Of a stretch of 64,000 nt of DNA, positions 17,685 to 25,967 are shown piece after piece. Within the stretch, counting starts at the first letter, position 1, and every line of letters starts with the position of its first letter. Source of the stretch: UBA1046 sp012511325 (GTDB lineage: Bacteria; Bacillota; Clostridia; Saccharofermentanales; DTU023); assembly GCA_050951925.1 (NCBI GenBank), contig JBMNJZ010000001.1:310001-374000 (forward strand), in the 5' to 3' direction. A program made the position numbers and the translations under genes. The notes beneath the pieces are model-generated. The model saw nothing but the letters and a program-made list of their open reading frames with translations, was not told where the DNA came from and searched no databases.

Positions 17685-18872
17685 CTATAAGCTTACCACA
17701 CGATTTCTTCCCGATTCTTTTGCCCTGTATAATGCTTGATCTGCATTATCAATAAAATGTTGTATGGTCTTATCGCTATCCGGCAGGCCTGAATAAACAC
17801 CTACACTGACAGTACACTTAAACTCGCGATTTTCCTCAAACACCAAATTTTCTACTGTTTGACGTATTCTGTTTCCTACCAATACAGCTTGTTCATTATT
17901 TGTTTTGTATAAGAGAATTAAAAATTCCTCTCCTCCGAATCTGCAACATAGGTCTACCGGTCTTACACTTTCAGATATTACCCTGGCAACAATTTTCAAC
18001 ACTTCATCGCCAAAAAGATGGCCATAAATGTCATTTACCTTTTTGAACAAATCTATATCAACAAAGAGAAAAGATAGTGATTCCTGTCCTCTCAAAGCCC
18101 TTTGATAATATGTCTCTGCCTTATTCATAAAATATCTTCTATTATGTATTTGAGTTAAGGGATCCAAGTTAGAGCTTTCCTTCAACAATTCATATGAACG
18201 TTCGTACATGATGAGTAAGAACCCCGTTCCATTTACAAACATAAGCAAAAGCAACAAGACGAATGTTAAACTCTGAAGAAAACTATTGGTAAGCAAATTT
18301 ATATCTGCATTTAATAGTGAATTGACAGCTCTCAATAGAAGTAAGGTAAGGAAAAACAAGTTGATTACTCCAATAAATTTTTCGAACCTACTCCCCGGAT
18401 TGTTTGTGATATTTAGCAAATACGGAATCACAAGCACACAAAAAACACCTAAAGACGCCATCGCAATTCTAATATTTCCTGTACCAAGCAAAATCTCAAA
18501 AACCAAAAATAAGATAATAGATAATGCTAACAACGCACTTTGCAATCTAAACCATATCATTTTTGTTTTTTTATTCATTTTTAAAACAAGTAATGAATCC
18601 AGGTAAAAACTAATAAAAAGCAGTATATTGCCAAAGTAAACTGAAATTATGTCACTTATATCTCCGCGTAAGAATAAAAAGAGCCAGGCGGTTGCCTGTA
18701 AGGTCTTGGCAATGCCAAATCTCTGTATAAGTTTTTTTTCATGATCTGATTTATGATATAAGTAGTATCGTAATGTCAAAAAAGCCAATGCTAAATTCCC
18801 CAAGAATAAAATGCCAATCATGGTTTTTACATCTAGTGTAACTGTGACTCCCAATAGTATTTGATAATGCAT
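17685..18872 (-). CDS. Membrane-bound diguanylate cyclase (GGDEF)
   Basis: 395 aa. Residues 1-215 hold about six to seven membrane segments of an unnamed sensor region; residues 230-395 are a GGDEF domain beginning DPLTQIHNRRYF. The active site is GGEEF, consistent with c-di-GMP synthesis, and RPVD five residues before it matches the product-inhibition I-site. Start ATG 18872 is preceded by GGGGGAGAAG. No phosphodiesterase or effector is next to it. Sits in the AT-rich accessory block between Fic and a DUF4143 ATPase. Confidence 0.9.
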   Translation of the reverse strand: MHYQILLGVTVTLDVKTMIGILFLGNLALAFLTLRYYLYHKSDHEKKLIQRFGIAKTLQATAWLFLFLRGDISDIISVYFGNILLFISFYLDSLLVLKMNKKTKMIWFRLQSALLALSIILFLVFEILLGTGNIRIAMASLGVFCVLVIPYLLNITNNPGSRFEKFIGVINLFFLTLLLLRAVNSLLNADINLLTNSFLQSLTFVLLLLLMFVNGTGFLLIMYERSYELLKESSNLDPLTQIHNRRYFMNKAETYYQRALRGQESLSFLFVDIDLFKKVNDIYGHLFGDEVLKIVARVISESVRPVDLCCRFGGEEFLILLYKTNNEQAVLVGNRIRQTVENLVFEENREFKCTVSVGVYSGLPDSDKTIQHFIDNADQALYRAKESGRNRVVSL

Positions 18873-19214
18873 CTTCTCCCCCTCATCCTTCTTTCAAGTA
18901 TTTTTCGACATTGAGCCTTCGAACACGGCGCTCCTTTTATTTTAAATAGCTATTTGTAAAAGCAGATTCCGCCATTTGCTGTAATTTTGACATGAATAAG
19001 CTTTTATGTCACTGTTGTAGATCTTTTTACACTCTGAGCCCGCTAAAAACAAAGGACTCCGGTATTGCTGCAATGCCGGAGTCCTTTTGTGGCATCGCAC
19101 AGCAAAATGAATACAATCCACTTGAAAGTTTGGCTTGGGTGCATTTGGGCGCAGAACCTGGGGTTGGGGGTGCATTTCTAAAAATTGTGTGCAACGCTCA
19201 GCTGTGGGTGCAAA
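18873..19214 (-). other. Intergenic region between diguanylate cyclase and DUF4143 ATPase
   Basis: 342 bases without a convincing gene. Holds the terminator at 19051-19087 and three copies of GGGTGCA(T/A)(T/A)T at 19138-19147, 19168-19177 and 19206-19215, the last touching the ATPase stop codon. The promoter of the cyclase gene should lie at 18873-19050; I could not single it out. Confidence 0.4.
19051..19087 (-). terminator. Rho-independent terminator of DUF4143 ATPase gene
   Basis: GGACTCCGG/CCGGAGTCC stem with a 13-base loop that can pair further; on the minus strand it is followed by TTTGTTTTT. It lies 130 bases beyond the ATPase stop. Confidence 0.8.
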
Positions 19215-20468
19215 TCAATACTCCAAGCTGTCTTTGTCCAACAAAAAGTCGTAAATATTCATGATTGTGATGCCCTGCTCGTTGCGCCAGAGAGGTGTCT
19301 CATGGGCAACAACAATTATTTTTTTGAATGAATCCGGTATTTTTACAAGCGAAGCTTGTTCCTGATTCATTTTTTTCAAATCTGGTATCGCGAAGACAGA
19401 CTGGATATAGTATCGCTGACTTCCTCTATTAGCAACGAAATCAACTTCGAGCTGTTTGCGTGTGATCTTTCCTTCTTTGTTTTTTTCGTCGTGGGTAACA
19501 ATGCCTACATCCACGGAATAGCCACGTATCAAGAGCTCGTTATAAATAATGTTTTCCATCAGATGTGTTACCTCATACTGACGAAATTCCAGTCTTGCAT
19601 TTCTAAGTCCGACATCGCAATAGTAGTATTTACTTGGAGTCGAAATATATTTTTTCCCTTTAACATCGTAGCGACTCGCCTTTGAAATCAGGAAAGCGTC
19701 GATAAGACAATCGATATAAGTTGCAATGGTCTTGTTTGATACGCCCTTATATCCATTGCTGACAAAAGTATTGGCCAATTTATTCGGATTAGTATTTGAA
19801 CCTACGGAGGAAGCAAGAATATTCACAAGAATATCCATGATGTTGTCGCCGCGCAAGTTGTTGCGGCTGATGATGTCATCCAAATATACTTTCTTGAATA
19901 AATTTTTGAGAAAATTCTCCTTTTGCTCAGGTCTGCGTTGTTCAATTATTTGTGGCATTCCTCCATAAAGGCTGTATTCTTTCCACGCTTCCATTCTTGT
20001 TCCGTTGAAAACCGAACAGAATTCCGAGAACGAAAGCGGATAAATCCTGACTTCGTCCCCGCGACCGCGAAATTCTGTCAATATATCGCTCGACAAAAAT
20101 CGCGAATTGCTTCCCGTGACATAGATGTCTGCGTTTTTAATGCGGTTCAAACCATTCAGTAGTTTTTCAAATCCTTCGACTAGCTGAATTTCATCTAATA
20201 CAATGTAATAGGTGCGTTCATCGGTGATTTTGCTCCTGACATACTCGCCAAGCAGCTTTCGATCCAACAATTCCTCATTCTGCTCGTCGTCGAGTCCGAC
20301 CATGATGATATGGTCTTCGGAAACCCCGGAATTTATCAGCCAATCACGATAAATATTAAACAACAGGTAAGATTTTCCGCACCGCCTTATTCCGGTAATG
20401 ACCTTAATCATACCGTTTTCTTTTCGGTCAATCAGCCGCTGAAGATATATATTTCGCTCTATCAACAT
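19215..20468 (-). CDS. AAA_14/DUF4143 ATPase
   Basis: 417 aa. N-terminal ATPase with Walker A GIRRCGKSYLL (about residue 30), Walker B YYIVLDEIQL (about 93) and sensor ITGSNSRFLSSDI-like YVTGSNSRFL, followed by the FRGRGDEVRIYPLSFSEF block. The C-terminal DUF4143 part carries LEVDFVANRGSQRYYIQS, which resembles the core of PD-(D/E)XK nuclease-like folds, but a nuclease activity is not shown for this family. Function is unknown; genes of this type are numerous and mobile in gut and rumen Firmicutes. ATG 20468 has GAGGGGAATGGTAA upstream. A paralogue begins at 63458. Confidence 0.85.
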   Translation of the reverse strand: MLIERNIYLQRLIDRKENGMIKVITGIRRCGKSYLLFNIYRDWLINSGVSEDHIIMVGLDDEQNEELLDRKLLGEYVRSKITDERTYYIVLDEIQLVEGFEKLLNGLNRIKNADIYVTGSNSRFLSSDILTEFRGRGDEVRIYPLSFSEFCSVFNGTRMEAWKEYSLYGGMPQIIEQRRPEQKENFLKNLFKKVYLDDIISRNNLRGDNIMDILVNILASSVGSNTNPNKLANTFVSNGYKGVSNKTIATYIDCLIDAFLISKASRYDVKGKKYISTPSKYYYCDVGLRNARLEFRQYEVTHLMENIIYNELLIRGYSVDVGIVTHDEKNKEGKITRKQLEVDFVANRGSQRYYIQSVFAIPDLKKMNQEQASLVKIPDSFKKIIVVAHETPLWRNEQGITIMNIYDFLLDKDSLEY

Positions 20469-20731
20469 TTACCATTCCCCTCAATTATTTGACCTATTTA
20501 GTAATAGCATTGTATCACAAACAAGGATTTACCGGTGATTCAGTGTTTCCCGTCTTCCGGCGTTGCCACAATACGGCATTTGTAAGAGAAAAATAAGTAA
20601 CCAGAAAGAGCGTGTTATATCTTCGCCGATGTTATGACATTTTTGCTCAATTTTATGACCATTTTAGCTATAGGCTTTATGCTGCTGTGATCTCTTCCCC
20701 GCAAAAACAATTGCTTTTTACCCAGAGAAAG

Positions 20732-20765
20732 AAGAACTGCCCAACTTGCAAGCTGGACAGTTCTT
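20732..20765 (-). terminator. Hairpin terminator of the tRNA pair
   Basis: AAGAACTG(T/C)CC arms pair across a short loop just 3' of tRNA-Thr. On the minus strand it ends TTCTTCTTTC. The 20469-20731 stretch between it and the ATPase gene holds no recognisable gene. Confidence 0.7.
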
Positions 20766-20769
20766 GTCT

Positions 20770-20845
20770 TGGAGCCTTTTATCGGAATCGAACCGATGAC
20801 CTCATCCTTACCATGGATGCGCTCTACCTACTGAGCTAAAAAGGC
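20770..20845 (-). tRNA. tRNA-Thr (anticodon GGT)
   Basis: 76 nt on the minus strand with encoded CCA. Acceptor GCCTTTT pairs with AAAAGGC; D arm AGCTCAGTAGGTAGAGC; anticodon loop ATGGTAA gives GGT; T arm GGTTCGATTCC. All arms close normally. Second gene of a two-tRNA unit after tRNA-Gly. Confidence 0.96.
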
Positions 20846-20848
20846 ATC

Positions 20849-20922
20849 TGGAGCGGGTGAAGGGAATCGAACCCTCGTATTCAGCTTGGGAAGCTGATGT
20901 TCTGCCATTGAACTACACCCGC
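20849..20922 (-). tRNA. tRNA-Gly (anticodon CCC)
   Basis: 74 nt with encoded CCA. Acceptor GCGGGTG pairs with CACCCGC; D arm AGTTCAATGGCAGAAC; anticodon stem TCAGC/GCTGA with loop TTCCCAA gives CCC; T arm GGGTTCGATTCCC. Three bases upstream of tRNA-Thr and driven by the consensus promoter at 20999-21027. Confidence 0.96.
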
Positions 20923-20998
20923 GCATCTCTTGATAATTTTACCAGAATACGGGTACAGCTAACACCTGAGGGACTTAGCCTTTCCGCAATGTATGTCG

Positions 20999-21027
20999 AT
21001 TATACGCAAGGTATCCTGTGATGTCAA
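20999..21027 (-). promoter_or_regulatory. Consensus sigma-A promoter for tRNA-Gly/tRNA-Thr
   Basis: Minus strand TTGACA (21022-21027), exactly 17 bases, TATAAT (20999-21004): a perfect housekeeping promoter, with transcription expected near 20992, about 70 bases before mature tRNA-Gly. Confidence 0.92.
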
Positions 21028-21165
21028 ATCAAGATCTTGCCTTATATTGGTATAGATTGTGCTACAATTACATCATGACCATTATAGTATTTAAGTATTA
21101 CACGGCGTAGCAATAAACAAGTTCTGTTGCAACAAAGTGTTTTGCCAACAAAAGGAGATGTTTAA

Positions 21166-21975
21166 ATGAAAAATTGTATTAACTGTAATGCTGAAATTGT
21201 GGACAATGCGGTATTTTGTCCCAAATGCGGTTATGATCAGCGCCTAGCGCCTGAGATGGCCAGACAGGAAGTCGGCGGGTATGCACAAAATCAACAGCCA
21301 TACCAGGCGCCGGCTCCTCAGCAACAGGCAGCTCCCTATCCGCCACAACCGGGAGCATATCCACCACCGCAAGGTGCTTATCCACCTCCTTATCAGCAGG
21401 GTCCGCCTTCACAATTGGCAATCTATGGCAAGCGCTATTTCGGCTGGCTGTTGTCGGGTATCCTGGGAACTAAGGAACCAATGCATTTGCTCTTTGCAGC
21501 AATCGTGCCGTTTTTGACCACTCTGATTTACACTCTGAGCAATGCACCCTTCTACGCCTGGCATGCTGGCGGGTTCTTCCTCGTCTGGTTCTTTGCTATT
21601 GTTTTCGTGGCAGTTGTTCCTGTATTGGCCTGGGTACTCAAGACATTTATGTTGAAAGAAAGGGTAAAGATAACAGATGTAATATCAGAGTATTGCTCTT
21701 ATTTCAATATTATTTTGCCGTTTGCCTTGTTCGCTATGATCTTTGCGCTGGCAATCAAGGGAATTGGCCCCAGTAATTTCTTCTATGTCCTGTATCAAGG
21801 CACATTGCTGTTTTCACTACTGGCAGGCGTCGCTACAATATCCAGCAAACCGGGCAGGGAAAAGAAGCTCTGGCTATCTTTGTTAGTTATGGGATTCCTC
21901 CTTATACTATTTGTTTTCCTTCTGAACACGATCAGCTGGCATGCAGCTTACAGATGGGCTAAATGGTCCTGGTAA
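21166..21975 (+). CDS. Zinc-ribbon membrane protein with Pro/Gln/Tyr-rich linker
   Basis: 269 aa. N-terminal zinc ribbon CINC...CPKCG (residues 4-24), then a low-complexity linker about residues 40-85 with repeats of PPQ, PYP and GAYPPP, and a C-terminal domain with five or six hydrophobic segments. This architecture is common in Firmicutes but has no assigned function. Start ATG 21166 has AAAAGGAGATGTTTAA upstream. It is a single-gene unit closed by the terminator at 22018-22057. I do not recognise a closer homologue. Confidence 0.8.
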   Translation: MKNCINCNAEIVDNAVFCPKCGYDQRLAPEMARQEVGGYAQNQQPYQAPAPQQQAAPYPPQPGAYPPPQGAYPPPYQQGPPSQLAIYGKRYFGWLLSGILGTKEPMHLLFAAIVPFLTTLIYTLSNAPFYAWHAGGFFLVWFFAIVFVAVVPVLAWVLKTFMLKERVKITDVISEYCSYFNIILPFALFAMIFALAIKGIGPSNFFYVLYQGTLLFSLLAGVATISSKPGREKKLWLSLLVMGFLLILFVFLLNTISWHAAYRWAKWSW

Positions 21976-22017
21976 AGCAGTTGGTACCAAGTAATTGTCG
22001 CTAGTTATTGATGATTT

Positions 22018-22057
22018 AAAAACTCCCTTTCGCCCGAACACGCGAAAGGGAGTTTTT
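22018..22057 (+). terminator. Bidirectional terminator
   Basis: AAAAACTCCCTTTCGC/GCGAAAGGGAGTTTTT stem with an 8-base loop, A-run on one side and T-run on the other. It serves both the zinc-ribbon gene (plus) and the convergent cysteine desulfidase gene (minus). Confidence 0.9.
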
Positions 22058-22078
22058 AAAATTTAATAAATTCCCTGC

Positions 22079-23344
22079 CTATTTGTTCAACATTATATTG
22101 AGCAACAATTTATCCATTTCCGCCATACCCTCTTTGGATATGCGCTCCATGTTGCGGATAGTAGCTTCGACATCATCTTCTATGACGCCATCCGTCGGCT
22201 GTATAGACCGGCCCGTCATAGCTACCTTGGCCGCCTGAACAGCGGCAAAGACACAGATAGATACTTTGAGCGCGCAACCGGCTTTGGCGCCATCACATAT
22301 CATGCCGGTGATAGCACCGAAAACATTTTGTACTGCTGCGATACACTCAGGCAGTCCGCCTCCCAGCAGATATACAATACCGCAGCTGGCACCTACTCCG
22401 GCAGCGACAGCGCCGCACAGCGGAGACAATCTGCCGAAGCTGCTTTTAACATGAATCGCAATTAGATGGGCCAGCGTCTGGGCGCGCAAATGCGCTTCTT
22501 CTTCCGAGTCTAGCCATTCTGCGGCGGCAAGCACAGGAATTGTTACGGTTAAGCCCTGGTTGCCGCTGCCAGAGTTGCTCATCACCGGCAGTGGAGCGCC
22601 AGCCATGCGCGCATCAGTAGCCGCCGCTGTTTTAGCGGCGGCGTATACCTCCAAGCCCAAATCTTTCGGGTCATTTATTCCCTGAAGTGCCAGGCCGACA
22701 GATAAGCCGTACTCATGCATAAGTCCATCGTCTACAACTTTACTGTTTAGTTCGATGGCTTTTCTGATTTTATCCAGCTTGGCAGTATCTACTGTTGTGG
22801 CAAATTGGAAAATAGAAGCAATATCGTCAGCAGAGATACTGTCTTTGAGATCTGTGGAAAGTGCATTGTCGTTCTTAAAAACAGCAACACCATCTTTTTC
22901 CAAGAGCATAATCAGATCATGTTTATGCTCAATAACTGCGCGTCCGGTGTGCTCCGCGGTACTAAGGGTCACATCAATGTACAAATCCTGCTCGCCCTCA
23001 TGGGTGCTTAGGCTAACCCGACCGCTTTCGCAGAGGGCTTTGGCTGCTGTGATCTGCTCCGATAAAACTTGGCTTAGGACTTCCAGCCCCTGTTCGGCAT
23101 CACCCGCGATTGCGCCCAGTGCTGCAGCCATCGCTACACCCATTTCCTGCGTTCCGGGAATATTAACTCCCATGGCATTCTTATAGATATTGATGCAGGC
23201 GATTACTGTCAGTGATTCAATCTCGCCTTGTCCTGCTTGTTGTTTCGCCAGCGCGGCAGCATATGCTACTGCTACCGGCTCAGTACAGCCGATAGCCACT
23301 ACCAGCTCCTGTTCGAGCTGCTCCAGATATTCGATGTTCCTCAT
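22079..23344 (-). CDS. cyuA: L-cysteine desulfidase family (CyuA/YhaM, UPF0597)
   Basis: 421 aa, full family length. N-terminal VVAIGCTEPVAVAYAAA contains the first conserved cysteine; a C-terminal block LCGAVAAGVGASCGIVYLLGG and MICDGAKAGCALK supplies the other cysteines for an iron-sulfur cluster. The family has sequence similarity to the alpha chain of iron-sulfur serine dehydratase and, where tested, degrades L-cysteine to pyruvate, ammonia and sulfide. Substrate in this organism is inferred. The start at 23344 has a poor ribosome site. Single gene, ends at a bidirectional terminator. Confidence 0.85.
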   Translation of the reverse strand: MRNIEYLEQLEQELVVAIGCTEPVAVAYAAALAKQQAGQGEIESLTVIACINIYKNAMGVNIPGTQEMGVAMAAALGAIAGDAEQGLEVLSQVLSEQITAAKALCESGRVSLSTHEGEQDLYIDVTLSTAEHTGRAVIEHKHDLIMLLEKDGVAVFKNDNALSTDLKDSISADDIASIFQFATTVDTAKLDKIRKAIELNSKVVDDGLMHEYGLSVGLALQGINDPKDLGLEVYAAAKTAAATDARMAGAPLPVMSNSGSGNQGLTVTIPVLAAAEWLDSEEEAHLRAQTLAHLIAIHVKSSFGRLSPLCGAVAAGVGASCGIVYLLGGGLPECIAAVQNVFGAITGMICDGAKAGCALKVSICVFAAVQAAKVAMTGRSIQPTDGVIEDDVEATIRNMERISKEGMAEMDKLLLNIMLNK

Positions 23345-23459
23345 ATACTCAGTAAATAAGGCAATCGCTGCTTATTGCCGTACCCCTCTCTTTGAAAATA
23401 ATAAACTAACTATATGCTATTAATAAATAGTTAAGCTCCGTGCAGGTGGTTATTCGCCA

Positions 23460-24254
23460 TCAATCACAACCGGGGTCATCATCGTCGCCACAGGGGGTAA
23501 ATTTACTGTCATCAATGATCTTTTGTATCGGCTCGATAATATCTTTATCAGTATCCTCAGATTCTCCCATCAAGGCCTGATGCCCATCGACAAAGATAAA
23601 GGGAACAAACATCCTCTCCAGGGGTGATATTTCGACCAGACTTTTGTTTTGGCGAATCCCAACCGAAGCTTTGTTAACTATAGCCTCCAGCACAAACCAG
23701 TTGTCTTCAACCTCTGCGATAGCAGTGTCCGACACTCCGGCTTGCCGGGCCATATCGACCAGATAGGCATCATTCCTGTCTGCCAAAGGAGTATCATTGT
23801 CTTCGCGGTAGAGTAGCGTCATAAAGGGCAGGATCTGATCCGGTGCGTATTCGGCAACCCCCAGTGTCCAGACAGCCGTCCTGAGAGGATAGTCCTCGGG
23901 TGAGTATTGGGGCAAGAAGTTGAGAGGATGGTATTTGACTTCCATGCTGCCATTGTTGATCTTCTCATAAATATAATCTTCAACTCTGCTGTGAGCCCTG
24001 GTACAATCCGGGCATAAACCGTCTGTGTACCACTCCAGCTTGACATTCCTTTGGCCACTGAAATCCCGTGCAACACCGCCCTTATAGACCACAAAATATC
24101 CGTTCTCCGAGATATGCTTAAATTCCGGCAGACTTTCAGCATCAGCCACGGCTTCTTTCAGATTGTGATTTTGCAGGATCAGATAGCCAAGCGCAAAGAT
24201 TTGTAAAGCAGCCACCACAGCCAGAACAATGACTGCTGTTTTGTATTTTGACAT
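23460..24254 (-). CDS. Membrane-anchored DsbA-like thioredoxin-fold protein
   Basis: 264 aa. One N-terminal membrane segment (TAVIVLAVVAALQIFALGYLIL), then an extracytoplasmic thioredoxin-like domain with redox motif CPDC in GLCPDCTRAH and a cis-proline-type segment FVPFIFVDG. It fits the DsbA/DSBA-like thioredoxin family (thiol oxidation or reduction outside the membrane). The C-terminus is unusual: CGDDDDPGCD, an acidic tail with two cysteines. ATG 24254 is eight bases after AAGGAG; the GTG at 24263 is too close. Partner DsbB-like protein not seen. Confidence 0.82.
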   Translation of the reverse strand: MSKYKTAVIVLAVVAALQIFALGYLILQNHNLKEAVADAESLPEFKHISENGYFVVYKGGVARDFSGQRNVKLEWYTDGLCPDCTRAHSRVEDYIYEKINNGSMEVKYHPLNFLPQYSPEDYPLRTAVWTLGVAEYAPDQILPFMTLLYREDNDTPLADRNDAYLVDMARQAGVSDTAIAEVEDNWFVLEAIVNKASVGIRQNKSLVEISPLERMFVPFIFVDGHQALMGESEDTDKDIIEPIQKIIDDSKFTPCGDDDDPGCD

Positions 24255-24460
24255 GACAGGCACTCCTTTTCGTTGCTAACTTACCAAAAGTATATAATAC
24301 GGGCATTTTGACGTCAAAAATCTGAGCGTCTTAACAGGATATTTCCTGTCCCCCAGGTCTATTGTTTCATAGAGGACTTTCCGCGTTCGGCAAAGATCAA
24401 ATTATTATCGGTAATACTTCAATACCGGTCAATAGCAGCGGGAAAACCTCTGGAATTTGA

Positions 24461-24823
24461 TCAGGGTATTAATATGCCCTGCTTAGCCAAGATAAAAACA
24501 GGAAGAAATTCACCGATAATGCCGAGGATACTGAAAGCGGCGCCTACCAATAAATAGAGAGAATAAAAGAGACGCGAGCCCTTAGAAGTTGCGCCTCCGC
24601 GTTCCAATAAATCAAAGAAGAATTTGAAAACAGTCAGTATCAGCAGGACGGCAGCTGGCAGGAGAAAAATCTCAAAACGGCTGCCGTAGCGTGTTATCTG
24701 CCAAGAAGAATCCGCATGAACCGGGATAGTCTCCGGCAACAGCCAGACCAGAACCAGCGCCACAAGCAGCGGCATGAAAGCTAAAGTCCAGTAAATAGTT
24801 TTGACAATTTTTCTTGATGTCAT
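24461..24823 (-). CDS. Small membrane protein, DUF1648-like
   Basis: 120 aa with three hydrophobic segments. The segment LPETIPVHADSSWQITRYGSR matches the DUF1648 pattern (Pro..Ile-Pro-x-His followed by a Gly-rich turn) seen in SdpI-type and other membrane proteins. Function unknown. It begins 13 bases after the PH-domain gene and is probably co-transcribed with it. Weak ribosome site. Confidence 0.65.
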   Translation of the reverse strand: MTSRKIVKTIYWTLAFMPLLVALVLVWLLPETIPVHADSSWQITRYGSRFEIFLLPAAVLLILTVFKFFFDLLERGGATSKGSRLFYSLYLLVGAAFSILGIIGEFLPVFILAKQGILIP

Positions 24824-24836
24824 TGCCTTGGCCTAA

Positions 24837-25283
24837 TTACTGCAAATAGTCCGGAATGCCATCTCCGTCCAGGTCTGCTGTATAATCTATCTCCTCTCCA
24901 AGGCCGGAGGCAAACATCTCTCGAGCGGTAATACGTTTTCTCTCGCGCTCCGCTTCAACAATTTTGCCCAGAAGCTGCCTCACTTTCTCAGCCCCTTTGA
25001 TATTCTTGAATTCCGCTACGCGCGAAGTCTGATCCATCGTGTAGATCTTAACAGTACCTACTCCGAACAGCTTCTGTCCTAAGGTACGACGAGTTTGCAA
25101 ATCAAGGACTCTAAACAGCAAAATTTCTTCTGTATGAGTCGTAAATAAGCCGGTTCTGATTGTAATGCGGGTAGGCGTGACTTCATAACGTGTAAAAGAC
25201 AGGGGCAATCCCAGATAGCGCTTCCTGTCTCTCCAGAGAACCGTCTCCTGCTCGATCTCAATCCGATATTTTCTGCGAGGCAT
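24837..25283 (-). CDS. Bacterial PH-domain protein with C-terminal DxDGDG motif
   Basis: 148 aa. Residues 10-110 resemble the bacterial PH domain (bPH2/DUF304): TRYEVTPTRITIRTGLFTTHTEEILLFRVLDL and GTVKIYTMDQTSRVAEFKNI (both quoted in part). No membrane segment is present, unlike YdbS-type relatives. The C-terminus ends DLDGDGIPDYLQ, a DxDxDG calcium-binding loop like thrombospondin type-3 or dockerin repeats. The start lacks a Shine-Dalgarno. Co-directional with the DUF1648 gene. Function unknown. Confidence 0.7.
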   Translation of the reverse strand: MPRRKYRIEIEQETVLWRDRKRYLGLPLSFTRYEVTPTRITIRTGLFTTHTEEILLFRVLDLQTRRTLGQKLFGVGTVKIYTMDQTSRVAEFKNIKGAEKVRQLLGKIVEAERERKRITAREMFASGLGEEIDYTADLDGDGIPDYLQ

Positions 25284-25635
25284 ATTATATTTAGGTCTGC
25301 CAGAACCATAACTGCATCAGATTGCAGGATCCGGTCGGCTTGGCAGCCTTCCCCCTTGTTTTTTCTCTATTTTACCTGATTTCGATGCCATTTGCAGCTT
25401 AAGATTGCTCAGTACTGCTTATGACCTTATCAGTAAGATCACAGTGTCTGATCGGATAGACAAAGCTGAGCTCGCTCTGATGCGACAAATGTTGACTTTG
25501 TAGATTCTGAGTGCTAGATTGTCAATGTAATCTGTCAAAAGTGTAAATACAAGACGCTTTTAAGTTGTGATTTATCAGCTTATTTGCGGCTTGAAAACCT
25601 TTGTACAGGTGCAAATTTTGGAGGAGGTACCACAG
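25284..25635. other. Divergent intergenic region and csp leader
   Basis: 352 bases between the PH-domain gene (minus) and the cold-shock gene (plus). I see no gene. The last 100 bases or so should be the csp 5' leader; no clear sigma-A promoter was found for either direction. Confidence 0.35.
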
Positions 25636-25848
25636 GTGAAAAACGGTACAGTCAAATGGTTCAACGCAGAAAAAGGTTATGGCTTCATCTCTGATGATGA
25701 GGGCGGCGAAGATGTATTTGTGCATTTTTCCGCTATCCAGACCGAGGGTTTTAAAACACTATCCGAAGGACAGCGTGTTACTTATGACACCGAGCCGGAT
25801 CCCCGGAACAGTGCCAAAACGAGAGCTGTAAACGTAACTCCGCTGTAA
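25636..25848 (+). CDS. csp: Cold-shock domain protein
   Basis: 70 aa single cold-shock domain. RNP1 is KGYGFISDD and RNP2 VFVHFSAI, both intact with the aromatic residues that stack on RNA. The protein acts as an RNA chaperone or anti-terminator. GTG 25636 follows GGAGGAGGTACCACAG; the open frame extends upstream to 25567, but family length and the ribosome site fix the shorter start. Confidence 0.93.
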   Translation: MKNGTVKWFNAEKGYGFISDDEGGEDVFVHFSAIQTEGFKTLSEGQRVTYDTEPDPRNSAKTRAVNVTPL

Positions 25849-25898
25849 ATCCGGTACGGGCTTAAAACCCGTGTTTTACATACAGGAAGTTGTCGTCG

Positions 25899-25921
25899 GA
25901 ACCGTCCCTCCGGGACGGTTC
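25899..25921 (+). terminator. Terminator behind csp
   Basis: GAACCGTCCC/GGGACGGTTC with a 3-base loop followed by TTTAATTT. A weaker ACGGG/CCCGT hairpin with GTTTTA precedes it at about 25857-25876. Confidence 0.8.
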
Positions 25922-25967
25922 TTTAATTTCTATCTTAGAGAAAGGACTTAGATAACTGCATCAGGTT

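Noticed and set aside
19138..19215. Three GGGTGCA words as recombination or regulator sites
   Set aside because: Short, unevenly spaced (30 and 38 bp) and one overlaps a stop codon; too weak to call.
16238..20930. Integrated element with att sites at the tRNA genes
   Set aside because: No integrase, transposase or duplicated tRNA 3' end was found, so only an accessory block is claimed.
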